From contig JACRMI010000115.1 in the NCBI GenBank assembly GCA_016215025.1, positions 1 to 64,000 on the forward strand: a stretch of DNA of 64,000 nucleotides, in the 5' to 3' direction. The position numbers were made by a program, and so were the translations under genes. The notes under the pieces were generated by a model, which made no database searches, was not told the DNA's origin, and saw nothing but the letters and a program-made list of their open reading frames with translations. How positions within the stretch are numbered: the stretch's first letter is position 1; every line of letters starts with the position of its first letter. The stretch is from Chloroflexota bacterium (lineage in GTDB: Bacteria > Chloroflexota > Anaerolineae > UBA4142). This document shows positions 16,390-24,215 of the stretch, piece by piece.

Positions 16390-17409
16390 TTACGTTTCAA
16401 TCAAACTTTCCCAATAAGCGTCGTCGGTGGGTGGCGGCGGCGGAATATTTCGGCGGGATGTTGGGCGTTCGCCTTTTCCGTTGCTTGCTTCGTTTTTGCG
16501 TTCGTTCGGTTTACGCATGCTCAAGCGCATGCGCTGTTGGCTCGGCTCGATTTCCATCACGCGCACTTCAACCGTTTGTCCATCTTGCATCGATTGGAGC
16601 AAGTCGTTGCTCGGCAATTCCGAAATGTGCAACAGACCTTCTACGCCATCGGCAACACGCACAAATGCGCCAAACGGAACGATGCTTGTGATCGCGCCGC
16701 TGATCCAATCGCCGGGTTTCACCTTTGCCGCGATTTCTTCCCATGGATTTGGCTTGAGTCGTTTCAAGCTGCAAGCGATGCGTTTTTGTTCGCGATTCAC
16801 TTCGATGACAAACACGTCGACGGATTGTCCCGGCGTGAGAACGTCTTTTGGATGCGCAACGTACTGCCACGATAATTCGGAAACGTGGATCAGTCCCTCG
16901 ACGCCACCCAAATCGATAAATGCGCCAAAGTTCGTGACGTTCCGCACGATGCCGGAGCGAACTTCGTTCGGTTGGATCGCCGCCAAGAGTTGTTCGGCAC
17001 GCGGCACGGGCGGATTGACCACTCGTTCCGATAAGATCAGGCGATTGCGCGTTCGATCAAACTCGATCACTTTGAGCATGAGTTTCTTATCGATGTATTG
17101 CGCAAGCGCCTGCGTGCGTTCTTCTTCCGTTGGCTGGCGTGGGAACGAACTCAATTGCGATGCAGGGACAAAGCCGCGCACGTCGCCCAAATCGACGATG
17201 AGACCACCGCGATTGTACCCTATCACACACAGTTCCAGCGTTTCGCCTTGCGTGTAACTTGCTTCGGCGCGGGTCCAGCCACTGACAGGCGGTGGCACTG
17301 CCGGGGCATCTTCGCTTTTGGCGGACGCATCGACCGACGGTTTGTCCTTGAGCGCGTTCTGCCAATACTCTTCGTCAGGTGATTCTTCCCACGGTTTGCC
17401 TTCGGCCAT
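16390..17409 (-). CDS. Ribosomal protein S1 (three S1 domains)
   Basis: RNA-binding protein of the 30S subunit needed for initiation on many mRNAs. Three S1 domains are visible: 'LCVIGYNRGGLIVDLGDVRG' (~58), 'GIVRNVTNFGAFIDLGGVEG' (~150) and 'GAITSIVPFGAFVRVADGVE' (~236). The 339-residue protein is shorter than four- to six-domain S1 proteins and ends in a basic/Pro-rich tail. The N-terminal ~45 residues are acidic and low-complexity. A GGAG lies upstream of the ATG. The short form is typical of several non-proteobacterial lineages, where its ribosomal role may be weaker. Confidence 0.88.
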   Translation of the reverse strand: MAEGKPWEESPDEEYWQNALKDKPSVDASAKSEDAPAVPPPVSGWTRAEASYTQGETLELCVIGYNRGGLIVDLGDVRGFVPASQLSSFPRQPTEEERTQALAQYIDKKLMLKVIEFDRTRNRLILSERVVNPPVPRAEQLLAAIQPNEVRSGIVRNVTNFGAFIDLGGVEGLIHVSELSWQYVAHPKDVLTPGQSVDVFVIEVNREQKRIACSLKRLKPNPWEEIAAKVKPGDWISGAITSIVPFGAFVRVADGVEGLLHISELPSNDLLQSMQDGQTVEVRVMEIEPSQQRMRLSMRKPNERKNEASNGKGERPTSRRNIPPPPPTDDAYWESLIET

Positions 17410-17950
17410 TGGAGTTGCTCCTTTTGCTGCTCAACCACTCAATTCCCAAAACCAAACGCCAAAATAAAATCGGCTATTTCACCTGTGCCGGGTAAGACCG
17501 ACGTCAAGTGAAACAACCGACGTCAAAAATTTAACGACATTACAATCATCCACCCGCGGCACGACGAATCCGGCGATATTATATGCGCGATGGAGAGAAT
17601 TTGTCAAAGCGTGTCCTCGTCAATTGTCATATCGAGGAGGCATCGTGAGCGGACTCTGAGCGAGCGGAGCGAGTCGAAGAGGCAGTCGAACGATTGCCGA
17701 CGAGAAATCTGGCTCTGCCTAGTTGGAGACGATTCGCGTCGCTGCGCTTCCCAGAGACTTTACCTGTCACCCTGAACGAAGCGAAGGGTCTCGCACTGCA
17801 GAGTGAGATGCAAGGCGTTCGCTCCGCTCAGAATGACAAGTTTCTGGATTTGATAATGCCCGCGCGGGCATGAGTTCTCGAAATGACGGCCACGATCATC
17901 TCCCTTAAAATTTCAATGCTCAACTAGATTCTAAGGTGCTTCTATCATAT
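17410..17950. repeat. Non-coding interval filled with repeat fragments
   Basis: No gene is supported. 17498-17527 has two copies of CCGACGTCAA. From about 17620 to 17880 there are overlapping remnants of the GTCAT...GAGCGGAGCGAA family, including GTCACCCTGAACGAAGCGAAG (in two parts) near 17766 and its inverse GCTCCGCTCAGAATGACAAG near 17822. The divergent rpsA and dnaE genes flank it, so it must hold both promoters; only the dnaE one is clear. Confidence 0.7.
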
Positions 17951-17954
17951 TCTG

Positions 17955-17963
17955 TGTTATAAT
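17955..17963 (+). promoter_or_regulatory. Extended -10 promoter of dnaE
   Basis: TGTTATAAT (17955-17963) is a perfect TGn-TATAAT. No TTGACA is seen 17 nt upstream, as is common with extended -10 promoters. Transcription would start near 17970, giving a ~95-nt leader to dnaE. Confidence 0.6.
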
Positions 17964-18064
17964 GCGAACGGTTGAGACTTGTTGGTTGAATGGATCGACC
18001 TTTTTCTGTCTCCGTACTTTTCTTCGCTCTTTGGCATTCTGGATTTTTCATCATCGAGTAACCA

Positions 18065-21000
18065 ATGTCCGATTTCGTTCATCTGCACGTCCATAGTGAA
18101 TATAGTCTTCTCGACGGGCTGCCGCATCCCAAAGACCTCGCGGCACGCGCCGCCGAATTGCAACAGCCCGCGCTCGCGCTCACCGATCATGGCTCCATGT
18201 TTGCCGCCATCGATTTTTACGATTCGTGTAGGGCGAAAAACATCAAGCCCATCATTGGCGTCGAAGCGTACCTCGCCAAGCGGCGCATGAAGGACAAGGA
18301 TTCGAAAGAAGATCGCCAATCGAATCACTTGCTGCTTCTCGCCGAAAACGACACCGGTTATCAAAATCTTTTGAGGCTGGTTTCAGCGGCGGAGCTTGAA
18401 GGTTTTTATTATTATCCGCGCGTCGATCACGATTTGCTCGCCAAATACAGCGATGGACTCATCGTCACGACCGGCTGTCCATCGGGCGAAGTACCGCGCC
18501 TCTTGCACGACGGTCGCATCGAAGATGCGCGCAAAGCATTTAACTGGTACCGCGACGTTTTCAAAGATCGATTCTACGTCGAATTGCAAGAGCATGGCAT
18601 CGCCGAATTTGCGGGGCTAGACAAACAATTGATCGCGCTCGCGCGCGAATTCAACGTGCCGCTGGTCGCGACGAACGATGCGCATTATCTGCGCCCCGAA
18701 GATGCGAACGCGCAAGATATTTTGCTGTGCATCCAAACGAACACCGTCATCACCGATTCCAAGCGCATGCGGATGGATGGCAGCGATTATTATTTGAAAT
18801 CATCGGAAGAGATGATGCAAGTTTGGCGTGAAGTCCCCGAAGCTTTGAAGAACACGGTGGCGGTCGCCGAACGCTGCAATGTCGATTTGAGTTTCAAAGG
18901 TTACAAACTTCCCAAGTTTCCTGTCCCCGACGGTTTCACCGCCGAAACGTATTTGCGTCATCTCTGCGAACTCGGTTTCAAAAAACATTTTCCCGATGGT
19001 AGCGATGCCGCATGCCAACGACTCGATTACGAACTGGGCATCATTCACTCGATGGGATTTGACACGTATTTTCTCATCGTATGGGACTTGATTCGATTCG
19101 CGAAAGAGCAAAACATTTGGTACAACGTGCGCGGTTCGGCCGCCGGTTCGATGGCGGCGTACTGTGCGGGCATCACGAACCTCGACCCAATCAAGCATCG
19201 CTTGATCTTTGAGCGCTTTCTCAACCCCGGTCGTATCTCGATGCCTGATATCGATCTCGATTTTCAGGACAATCGTCGCGCCGAACTCATCACGTACACG
19301 ATTCAAAAATACGGCAAGGACAACGTCGCGCAGATCGTCACGTTCGGTACGCTCGGCGCTAAAGCGGCAATCCGCGATGTCGGTCGCGCGCTCGATTATC
19401 CGCTTGCGGAAGTGGATCGCGTTGCCAAACTTGTGCCGACGGGGCCCAACATCAAACTTGCCGATTCGCTTGAAAATGTCGCCGAGCTGAAACAAGTTTA
19501 CGAAGAGAACGATTATCTCCGCAAGCTCATCGACAATGCGCGTTTGCTCGAAGGGGTCGCGCGTCACGCGAGTACGCACGCGGCGGGTGTTGTCGTCACC
19601 GATAAACCTGTGGTTGAATATGTGCCGCTGCATCGTCCGACCAAGGGCGAGGATTCCGGCGGATTCCCAGTAACGCAATTTGAAATGGGCATCCTCGAAC
19701 GCGTTGGCTTGCTCAAGATGGACTACCTGGGTCTTGCGACGCTGACGATTATGCGGCGCGCGTGCGAGTTGATCGAACAGCGTCACGGTATTTCGTACAA
19801 CCTCAGCAATATTCCCGTCGAGGATACCAAAGCATTCGAGTTGATGTCGCGCGGTGATGTAACTGGCGTGTTCCAGGTCGAAGGTGGCGGAATGCGCAAA
19901 ATGCTCATGCAGATGCGCCCGTCCAAGTTCGCGCACATTGTCGCCGCTGTGAGTCTTTATCGTCCTGGTCCCATGGACTATATTCCCACTTATATCAACC
20001 GCTTGCATGGCGTTGAGAAAGTTGAATACAAGCACCCCAAGCTTGAGCAAGTCCTCGACGAAACCTACGGCATTATTGTTTATCAAGAGCAGATCATTCA
20101 GAGCGCGGTGTTGCTCGCGGGTTACAAGCCAGGTGAAGCGGACGAAATCCGCAAAGCGGTCGGCAAAAAGATCAAAGAAAAAATCGAAGCGCATCGTGGC
20201 AAGTTTGTCAAAGGCGCAGTGGCGAACGGCGTCGAGCAAGCCGTGGCGGAAGCAGTTTACGGCGACATTGAATTTTTCGCACGCTATGGTTTCAACAAAG
20301 CGCACGCCGCAAACTATGCGGTGCTCACTTGCCAGACGGCATTTCTCAAAGCGTACTATCCCATCGAATACATGACCGCGTTGCTCACAACGGAAACGGG
20401 CAATATCGAAAAGGTCGGTCAGTTGGTGAACGAAGTCCGGCGCATGAGCATCGAAGTTTTGCCGCCTGATGTGAATGCAAGCGGTTCCGACTTTACAATT
20501 GCGCCGAACGGTAAAGCGATTTATTTCGCGCTGAGTGCGATCAAGAATGTCGGCGTTGGTCCCGTCCAAGTGTTGCTGAACGCGCGACAAAATGGTGGAC
20601 CGTTCAAATCGCTCGACGATTTCTGTCGTCGGGTCGATCTGCGCCAGGTCAATCGGCGCGTGCTCGAATCGCTCATCAAAGCGGGCGCGATGGATCGATT
20701 CGGTCGGCGTTCGCAATTGCTCAAGGTGTTGGATCGCATGATGGCGGCAAGCCAAGCGGCGCATCAGGCCAGCGACCGTGGACAGTTGTCGATGTTTGGC
20801 ACGATGTCCGCCGCGCCAGGAATGTTGGCGGATACGTTTGGCACGTTGCCCGACGAACCGGAGATTCCAAATCGCGACAAGCTCAGCGATGAAAAGGAAT
20901 TGACCGGCGCGTATTTTTCCGACAATGCGTTGATGCGCTTGTCCAGGTCGTCGCGCAAAAACGTATCGCATCTGGTCAATCAACTCGACGAATCGCTCGT

Positions 21001-21871
21001 CAAGCAATCGATTTCGCTCGCGGGGGTCGTCACATCGTCGCGCATCATCACGACGAAAAAAGGCGACCCAATGGCGTTCGTGCAAATCGAAGACCCAAGT
21101 GGCACCGCCGAGATCACCGTCTTTCCGAAAACGTACGCGCGCAGCCGAGAATTGTGGCACGTCGAAGCGCTGCTCCTCATCAAAGGCAAAGTCGAACTGC
21201 GCGACGGCAAACTCCAAATATTGTGCGACTCGGCGGAAGAATACGAGATTGAAGACGTGCCGATGGGCAGTGTGCCAACGAACGGCGGCGGCGATGAAGC
21301 GTCCGTGCAAATTTCGATTCCTAGCGAAGACGAAGCAGTCATTGCAAATCTCGCGCACGCGATTGAAGAGTCGCGCGCAGACTATGATGATTTGCCACCA
21401 CCACCGGAAGAGCCGCCGGACGATTTCGGTGAACAGTTGCCAGTGAACAGTGAACCGTCAACAGTGACCAGTAACCAGTCGCCAGTCGCCAGTCAGCCGT
21501 CAGTGGTCGCTGGTCAAGCCGTTGCAAAATCGAATGGGAGCGGCGACAAGCCAGTTGAAAAAGTGAAAAGCGGAGGAGGATTTGCAGCGGTTTATGCGGC
21601 TGCACCAGCATCGCCACCGCGCAATTCAGCGCCGCGCCATCTGCGAATTTTTATCTCGCGCACGGAGAATCACGAGGAAGACGTACATCGAATGCGTGAG
21701 TTGATCGTCTTGCTATCCAGCGTCGAAGGACGAGATCGGTTCACGTTCTATGTGCCGAATCCACAAGGCATGGTGCAGCTTGATTTTCCGAATCACTCGA
21801 CGAATTATTCCCAGGTGGAGGAATCACTCACGGAACTAATCGGCGAGTGGGGAACGCTGGAAGTCCAGTGA
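18065..21871 (+). CDS. DNA polymerase III subunit alpha (DnaE)
   Basis: Replicative polymerase, 1268 residues. Order: PHP domain from residue 1 ('FVHLHVHSEYSLLDGLPHP', 'LALTDHGSMF'); polymerase core with the acidic motif 'MPDIDLDFQDNRR' near residue 395; 'VYQEQIIQSAVLLAGYKPGE'; tandem HhH; OB domain ('ISLAGVVTSSRIITTKKGDP') near 980; and a C-terminal domain ('LRIFISRTENHEEDVHRM'). Between OB and C-terminal domains, residues ~1123-1150 are Ser/Pro/Val/Gln-rich and come from ten 7-nt repeat units (21434-21499). The stop codon is the TGA of a CAGTGAACAGTGAG array. Opposite-strand frames are shadows. Confidence 0.97.
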   Translation: MSDFVHLHVHSEYSLLDGLPHPKDLAARAAELQQPALALTDHGSMFAAIDFYDSCRAKNIKPIIGVEAYLAKRRMKDKDSKEDRQSNHLLLLAENDTGYQNLLRLVSAAELEGFYYYPRVDHDLLAKYSDGLIVTTGCPSGEVPRLLHDGRIEDARKAFNWYRDVFKDRFYVELQEHGIAEFAGLDKQLIALAREFNVPLVATNDAHYLRPEDANAQDILLCIQTNTVITDSKRMRMDGSDYYLKSSEEMMQVWREVPEALKNTVAVAERCNVDLSFKGYKLPKFPVPDGFTAETYLRHLCELGFKKHFPDGSDAACQRLDYELGIIHSMGFDTYFLIVWDLIRFAKEQNIWYNVRGSAAGSMAAYCAGITNLDPIKHRLIFERFLNPGRISMPDIDLDFQDNRRAELITYTIQKYGKDNVAQIVTFGTLGAKAAIRDVGRALDYPLAEVDRVAKLVPTGPNIKLADSLENVAELKQVYEENDYLRKLIDNARLLEGVARHASTHAAGVVVTDKPVVEYVPLHRPTKGEDSGGFPVTQFEMGILERVGLLKMDYLGLATLTIMRRACELIEQRHGISYNLSNIPVEDTKAFELMSRGDVTGVFQVEGGGMRKMLMQMRPSKFAHIVAAVSLYRPGPMDYIPTYINRLHGVEKVEYKHPKLEQVLDETYGIIVYQEQIIQSAVLLAGYKPGEADEIRKAVGKKIKEKIEAHRGKFVKGAVANGVEQAVAEAVYGDIEFFARYGFNKAHAANYAVLTCQTAFLKAYYPIEYMTALLTTETGNIEKVGQLVNEVRRMSIEVLPPDVNASGSDFTIAPNGKAIYFALSAIKNVGVGPVQVLLNARQNGGPFKSLDDFCRRVDLRQVNRRVLESLIKAGAMDRFGRRSQLLKVLDRMMAASQAAHQASDRGQLSMFGTMSAAPGMLADTFGTLPDEPEIPNRDKLSDEKELTGAYFSDNALMRLSRSSRKNVSHLVNQLDESLVKQSISLAGVVTSSRIITTKKGDPMAFVQIEDPSGTAEITVFPKTYARSRELWHVEALLLIKGKVELRDGKLQILCDSAEEYEIEDVPMGSVPTNGGGDEASVQISIPSEDEAVIANLAHAIEESRADYDDLPPPPEEPPDDFGEQLPVNSEPSTVTSNQSPVASQPSVVAGQAVAKSNGSGDKPVEKVKSGGGFAAVYAAAPASPPRNSAPRHLRIFISRTENHEEDVHRMRELIVLLSSVEGRDRFTFYVPNPQGMVQLDFPNHSTNYSQVEESLTELIGEWGTLEVQ
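21434..21499. repeat. Ten-unit 7-nt array inside dnaE
   Basis: CAG (or CCG at 21455 and 21497) starts at 21434, 21441, 21448, 21455, 21462, 21469, 21476, 21483, 21490 and 21497: exact 7-nt period. The array is in frame and translates into a linker peptide between two domains of DnaE. Confidence 0.95.
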
Positions 21872-21896
21872 ACAGTGAGCAGTGAACAGTAAACAG
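21866..21896. repeat. Five-unit 7-nt array at the dnaE stop
   Basis: CAG starts at 21866, 21873, 21880, 21887 and 21894. The dnaE stop codon TGA (21869-21871) lies in the first unit. The inverse CTG array lies at 21975-22026 before ftsY. Confidence 0.95.
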
Positions 21897-21905
21897 TGAG
21901 ATAGT

Positions 21906-21936
21906 GGGCGGGTTAGTTCCCGCCCTTTGTTTTTTC
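21906..21936 (+). terminator. Intrinsic terminator of dnaE
   Basis: GGGCGGG (21906-21912) pairs with CCCGCCC (21919-21925), followed by TTTGTTTTTT. A near copy of this hairpin, GGGGCGGG/CCCGCCCC followed by TTTGTCT, lies inside ksgA at 29895. Confidence 0.92.
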
Positions 21937-21954
21937 TAGTGCATCGTGTATAAT
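21927..21954 (+). promoter_or_regulatory. Candidate ftsY promoter
   Basis: TTGTTT (21927-21932), 16-nt spacer, TATAAT (21949-21954). The -35 overlaps the dnaE terminator T-tract. Start would be ~65 nt before the ftsY ATG, with the CTG heptad array making up the leader. Confidence 0.5.
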
Positions 21955-21974
21955 CGGCAATGACAAATGGCGAG

Positions 21975-22029
21975 CTGTGCACTGTGCACTGTTTACTGAA
22001 AACTGCTTGCTGAATACTGGAGACTGATG
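21975..22029 (+). repeat. Eight-unit CTGnnnn array that supplies the ftsY SD and start
   Basis: CTG occurs at 21975, 21982, 21989, 21996, 22003, 22010, 22017 and 22024, exactly 7 nt apart. Unit seven reads CTGGAGA, which gives the GGAG Shine-Dalgarno; unit eight reads CTGATGT, which contains the ftsY ATG at 22027-22029. Confidence 0.95.
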
Positions 22030-22953
22030 TTCAATTTTCTCAAACGCAAGGAACAAGTTAAAGAGAGTTTGACCAAGACGCGCACATCGTTTCTAACGCG
22101 GATTACGTCGCTCGTAGCGAAGAACGATGTCAACGAAGAATTTTGGTCGGGCTTGGAAGAAGCGTTGATCGGCGCGGACGTAGGCGTCGAAACGACGATG
22201 GGCTTGGTGGACAAGTTGCGCGAGCGTGCTGAAAAGGAACGTGTGCGCGATGCGGCTCAAGTGCGCGAGATGCTCAAAGAAGAATTGAGCGCAATTTTAA
22301 TAGAAGCAGACAAGGGAAAGGAACTCAAGGGAACTGGGGGAAATCCTATCGTGGTTCTAGTCGTCGGCGTGAATGGCTCGGGCAAAACGACGAGCATTGG
22401 AAAGCTGACCAACTATTACAAAGCGCAAGGCAAGAAAATTGTGCTGGCAGCAGGCGATACTTTTCGCGCCGCGGCTATCGATCAATTGAAAATTTGGGGA
22501 CAGCGCGTCGGAGTCGATGTGGTGGCGCATCAGCCAGGTGCTGATCCCGGCGCGGTAGCATACGATGCGTGGCAATCTGCCAACGCGCGCCATGCCGATT
22601 TATTGATCGTCGACACGGCGGGACGCTTGCAAACGAAATTCAACCTGATGAAAGAATTGGAAAAGATCGCGCGCGTTTTACAAAAGACCGATCCAACTGC
22701 GCCGCACGAAACATTGCTCGTGCTCGATGCGGTCACCGGTCAGAATGGTTTGCAGCAAGCACGCGAGTTTAAGAAAACCGCGCCGCTCACAGGATTGATT
22801 TTGACAAAACTCGACGGCACCGCGAAAGGCGGCATCGTCTTTGCGATTGCAAAAGAACTTGGCTTGCCAATCAAATTCATCGGCACGGGCGAAGCGATTG
22901 ATGATTTCGCCGAATTCGACGCAAAAGATTTTGTAGACGGAATGTTTGAATAA
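22027..22953 (+). CDS. Signal recognition particle receptor FtsY
   Basis: SRP receptor GTPase that docks ribosome-nascent chain complexes at the membrane; partner of Ffh and of the SRP RNA encoded at 27617. The 308-residue protein has the short N domain ('RTSFLTRITSLVAK'), G1 'VVGVNGSGKTTSIGKL', 'AGDTFRAAAIDQL', G3 'LLIVDTAGRLQTK', G4 'LTKLDGTAKGG' and the closing 'IGTGEAIDDFAEF'. It lacks the long acidic A domain of E. coli FtsY. Its leader, Shine-Dalgarno and start codon are all embedded in a 7-nt repeat array. Confidence 0.97.
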   Translation: MFNFLKRKEQVKESLTKTRTSFLTRITSLVAKNDVNEEFWSGLEEALIGADVGVETTMGLVDKLRERAEKERVRDAAQVREMLKEELSAILIEADKGKELKGTGGNPIVVLVVGVNGSGKTTSIGKLTNYYKAQGKKIVLAAGDTFRAAAIDQLKIWGQRVGVDVVAHQPGADPGAVAYDAWQSANARHADLLIVDTAGRLQTKFNLMKELEKIARVLQKTDPTAPHETLLVLDAVTGQNGLQQAREFKKTAPLTGLILTKLDGTAKGGIVFAIAKELGLPIKFIGTGEAIDDFAEFDAKDFVDGMFE

Positions 22954-22961
22954 CGACCGCC

Positions 22962-23040
22962 GACGACCGACAGCCGACCGCTGTTGTCACCCTGAGCAAA
23001 GTCGAAGGGTCTGCGGTCAGCTGTTGGCAGTCAGCAGTCA
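22962..23040. repeat. Intergenic repeat between ftsY and prfB
   Basis: CCGACAGCCGACCGC is followed by CACCCTGAGCAAAGTCGAAG (22989 onward) and an approximate inverse GCGGTCAGCTGTTGG. It combines a GACCGACAGCC-type tandem and the CCTGAGCGAAGTCGAAGG repeat; no gene. Confidence 0.75.
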
Positions 23041-23055
23041 TCATTTGGGGGAATT

Positions 23056-24157
23056 GTGGACGATCTGAAATCAAAACTCACAGAAATGAACGCTCACATC
23101 GCTATGCTTTTGGAGCGTCTTTGACATTGCTGGCAAAGAAAAACACGCGGCGGAAATGGAAGATGCGTCGGCGCAACCAGACTTTTGGAATGATAACGTC
23201 GCCGCGCAGAACACCATGCGCGAATTGACCGCGCTCAAAGAGGAAACATTGACCTGGCGCGACCTCGAACATCGCGCGCGCGATGCGGCTGGCTTGCTCG
23301 ACATGGCATTGGAAGAGAACCACGCTGAGATGGTGCAAGAAGTCGAGAACGAATTTCCCGCGTTGGAAAAGAAACTTGCCCAACTTGAATTCAACTTGCT
23401 CTTCTCCGGTGAATACGACCACAATAACGCCATCCTCTCGATTCATGCTGGCGCAGGCGGGACCGAATCGCAAGACTGGGCGCAGATGCTGATGCGAATG
23501 TTTCTGCGCTATGGTGGCTCCAAGGATTACAAGACCGAAGTCCTCGAAGAAACGCCGGGCGATGAAGCAGGCATCAAATCGGCGACGCTGCAGTTCGTCG
23601 GCGAGTACGCCTATGGTCGATTAAAAGCCGAGCGGGGTGTGCATCGCCTCGTGCGTCTGTCGCCCTTCGATGCGAATCATCGACGGCACACATCGTTCGC
23701 GCTGGTCGAAGTGATGCCTGAAATTGATGATCCGGTGGCGGTTGATGTCAAACCCGAAGAAATCAAGATCGATATCTATCACGCTTCGGGACATGGCGGA
23801 CAGAACGTGCAGAAAGTTGCGACGGCAGTTCGTTTGACGCACATTCCGACTGGCATTGTCGTGACGTGTCAGAACGAACGCTCGCAATTGCAAAACAAGG
23901 AGAATGCGTTCAAGGTTCTGCGCTCGCGCCTTGTCGAACTCGAAATCGAAAAACGCGAGCAGGAAAAATTGCGCTTGAAGGGGCAGCACGTCGAAGCGGG
24001 CTGGGGCAATCAGATTCGATCCTACGTGCTGCATCCGTATCAAATGGTCAAAGACCATCGCACGGAGCACGAAACGTCCCGCACCGATTTGGTACTCGAC
24101 GGAACGCTGGACGAATTTATCGAAGCGTACTTGAAAGCGCAAGTGGGACAGAGTTAA
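23056..24157 (+). CDS. Peptide chain release factor 2, programmed +1 frameshift
   Basis: Releases peptides at UGA and UAA. The gene starts with GTG at 23056 after GGGGG. After 22 codons, frame 1 meets TGA at 23122-23124 in the context CGT CTT TGA C, preceded by a GGAG internal SD-like site: the classical autoregulatory RF2 frameshift. Translation resumes one base later at GAC (23123) and ends at 24157, giving about 366 residues, the normal RF2 length. Codon-recognition motif 'SPF' (in 'VRLSPFDANHRRHTSF') and catalytic GGQ ('GHGGQNVQKVATAV') are present. Low RF2 should promote frameshifting and restore synthesis. Confidence 0.96.
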
Positions 24158-24215
24158 AAAACCTGACAGGTTTCGTCGGCCCCATAGGAGCCGCAACCTG
24201 TCAGGTCTTTTACTT
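24157..24215 (+). terminator. ACCTGACAGGT hairpin, terminator of prfB
   Basis: ACCTGACAGGTT (24161-24172) pairs with AACCTGTCAGGT (24195-24206), with an inner GGC/GCC stem and CTTTTACTTT after. It can serve prfB and, in reverse, the converging membrane-protein gene. The same repeat family lies at 56646-56698. Confidence 0.85.

Noticed and set aside
18800..21358. 852-codon open frame on the minus strand inside dnaE
   Set aside because: It is the mirror of a strongly biased coding frame. The translation is Arg/His/Phe-rich with no domain, and dnaE is certain.
21434..22026. Heptamer arrays as a possible CRISPR
   Set aside because: Units of 7 nt with 3-4 variable bases have no spacer or repeat structure and no cas genes lie nearby.
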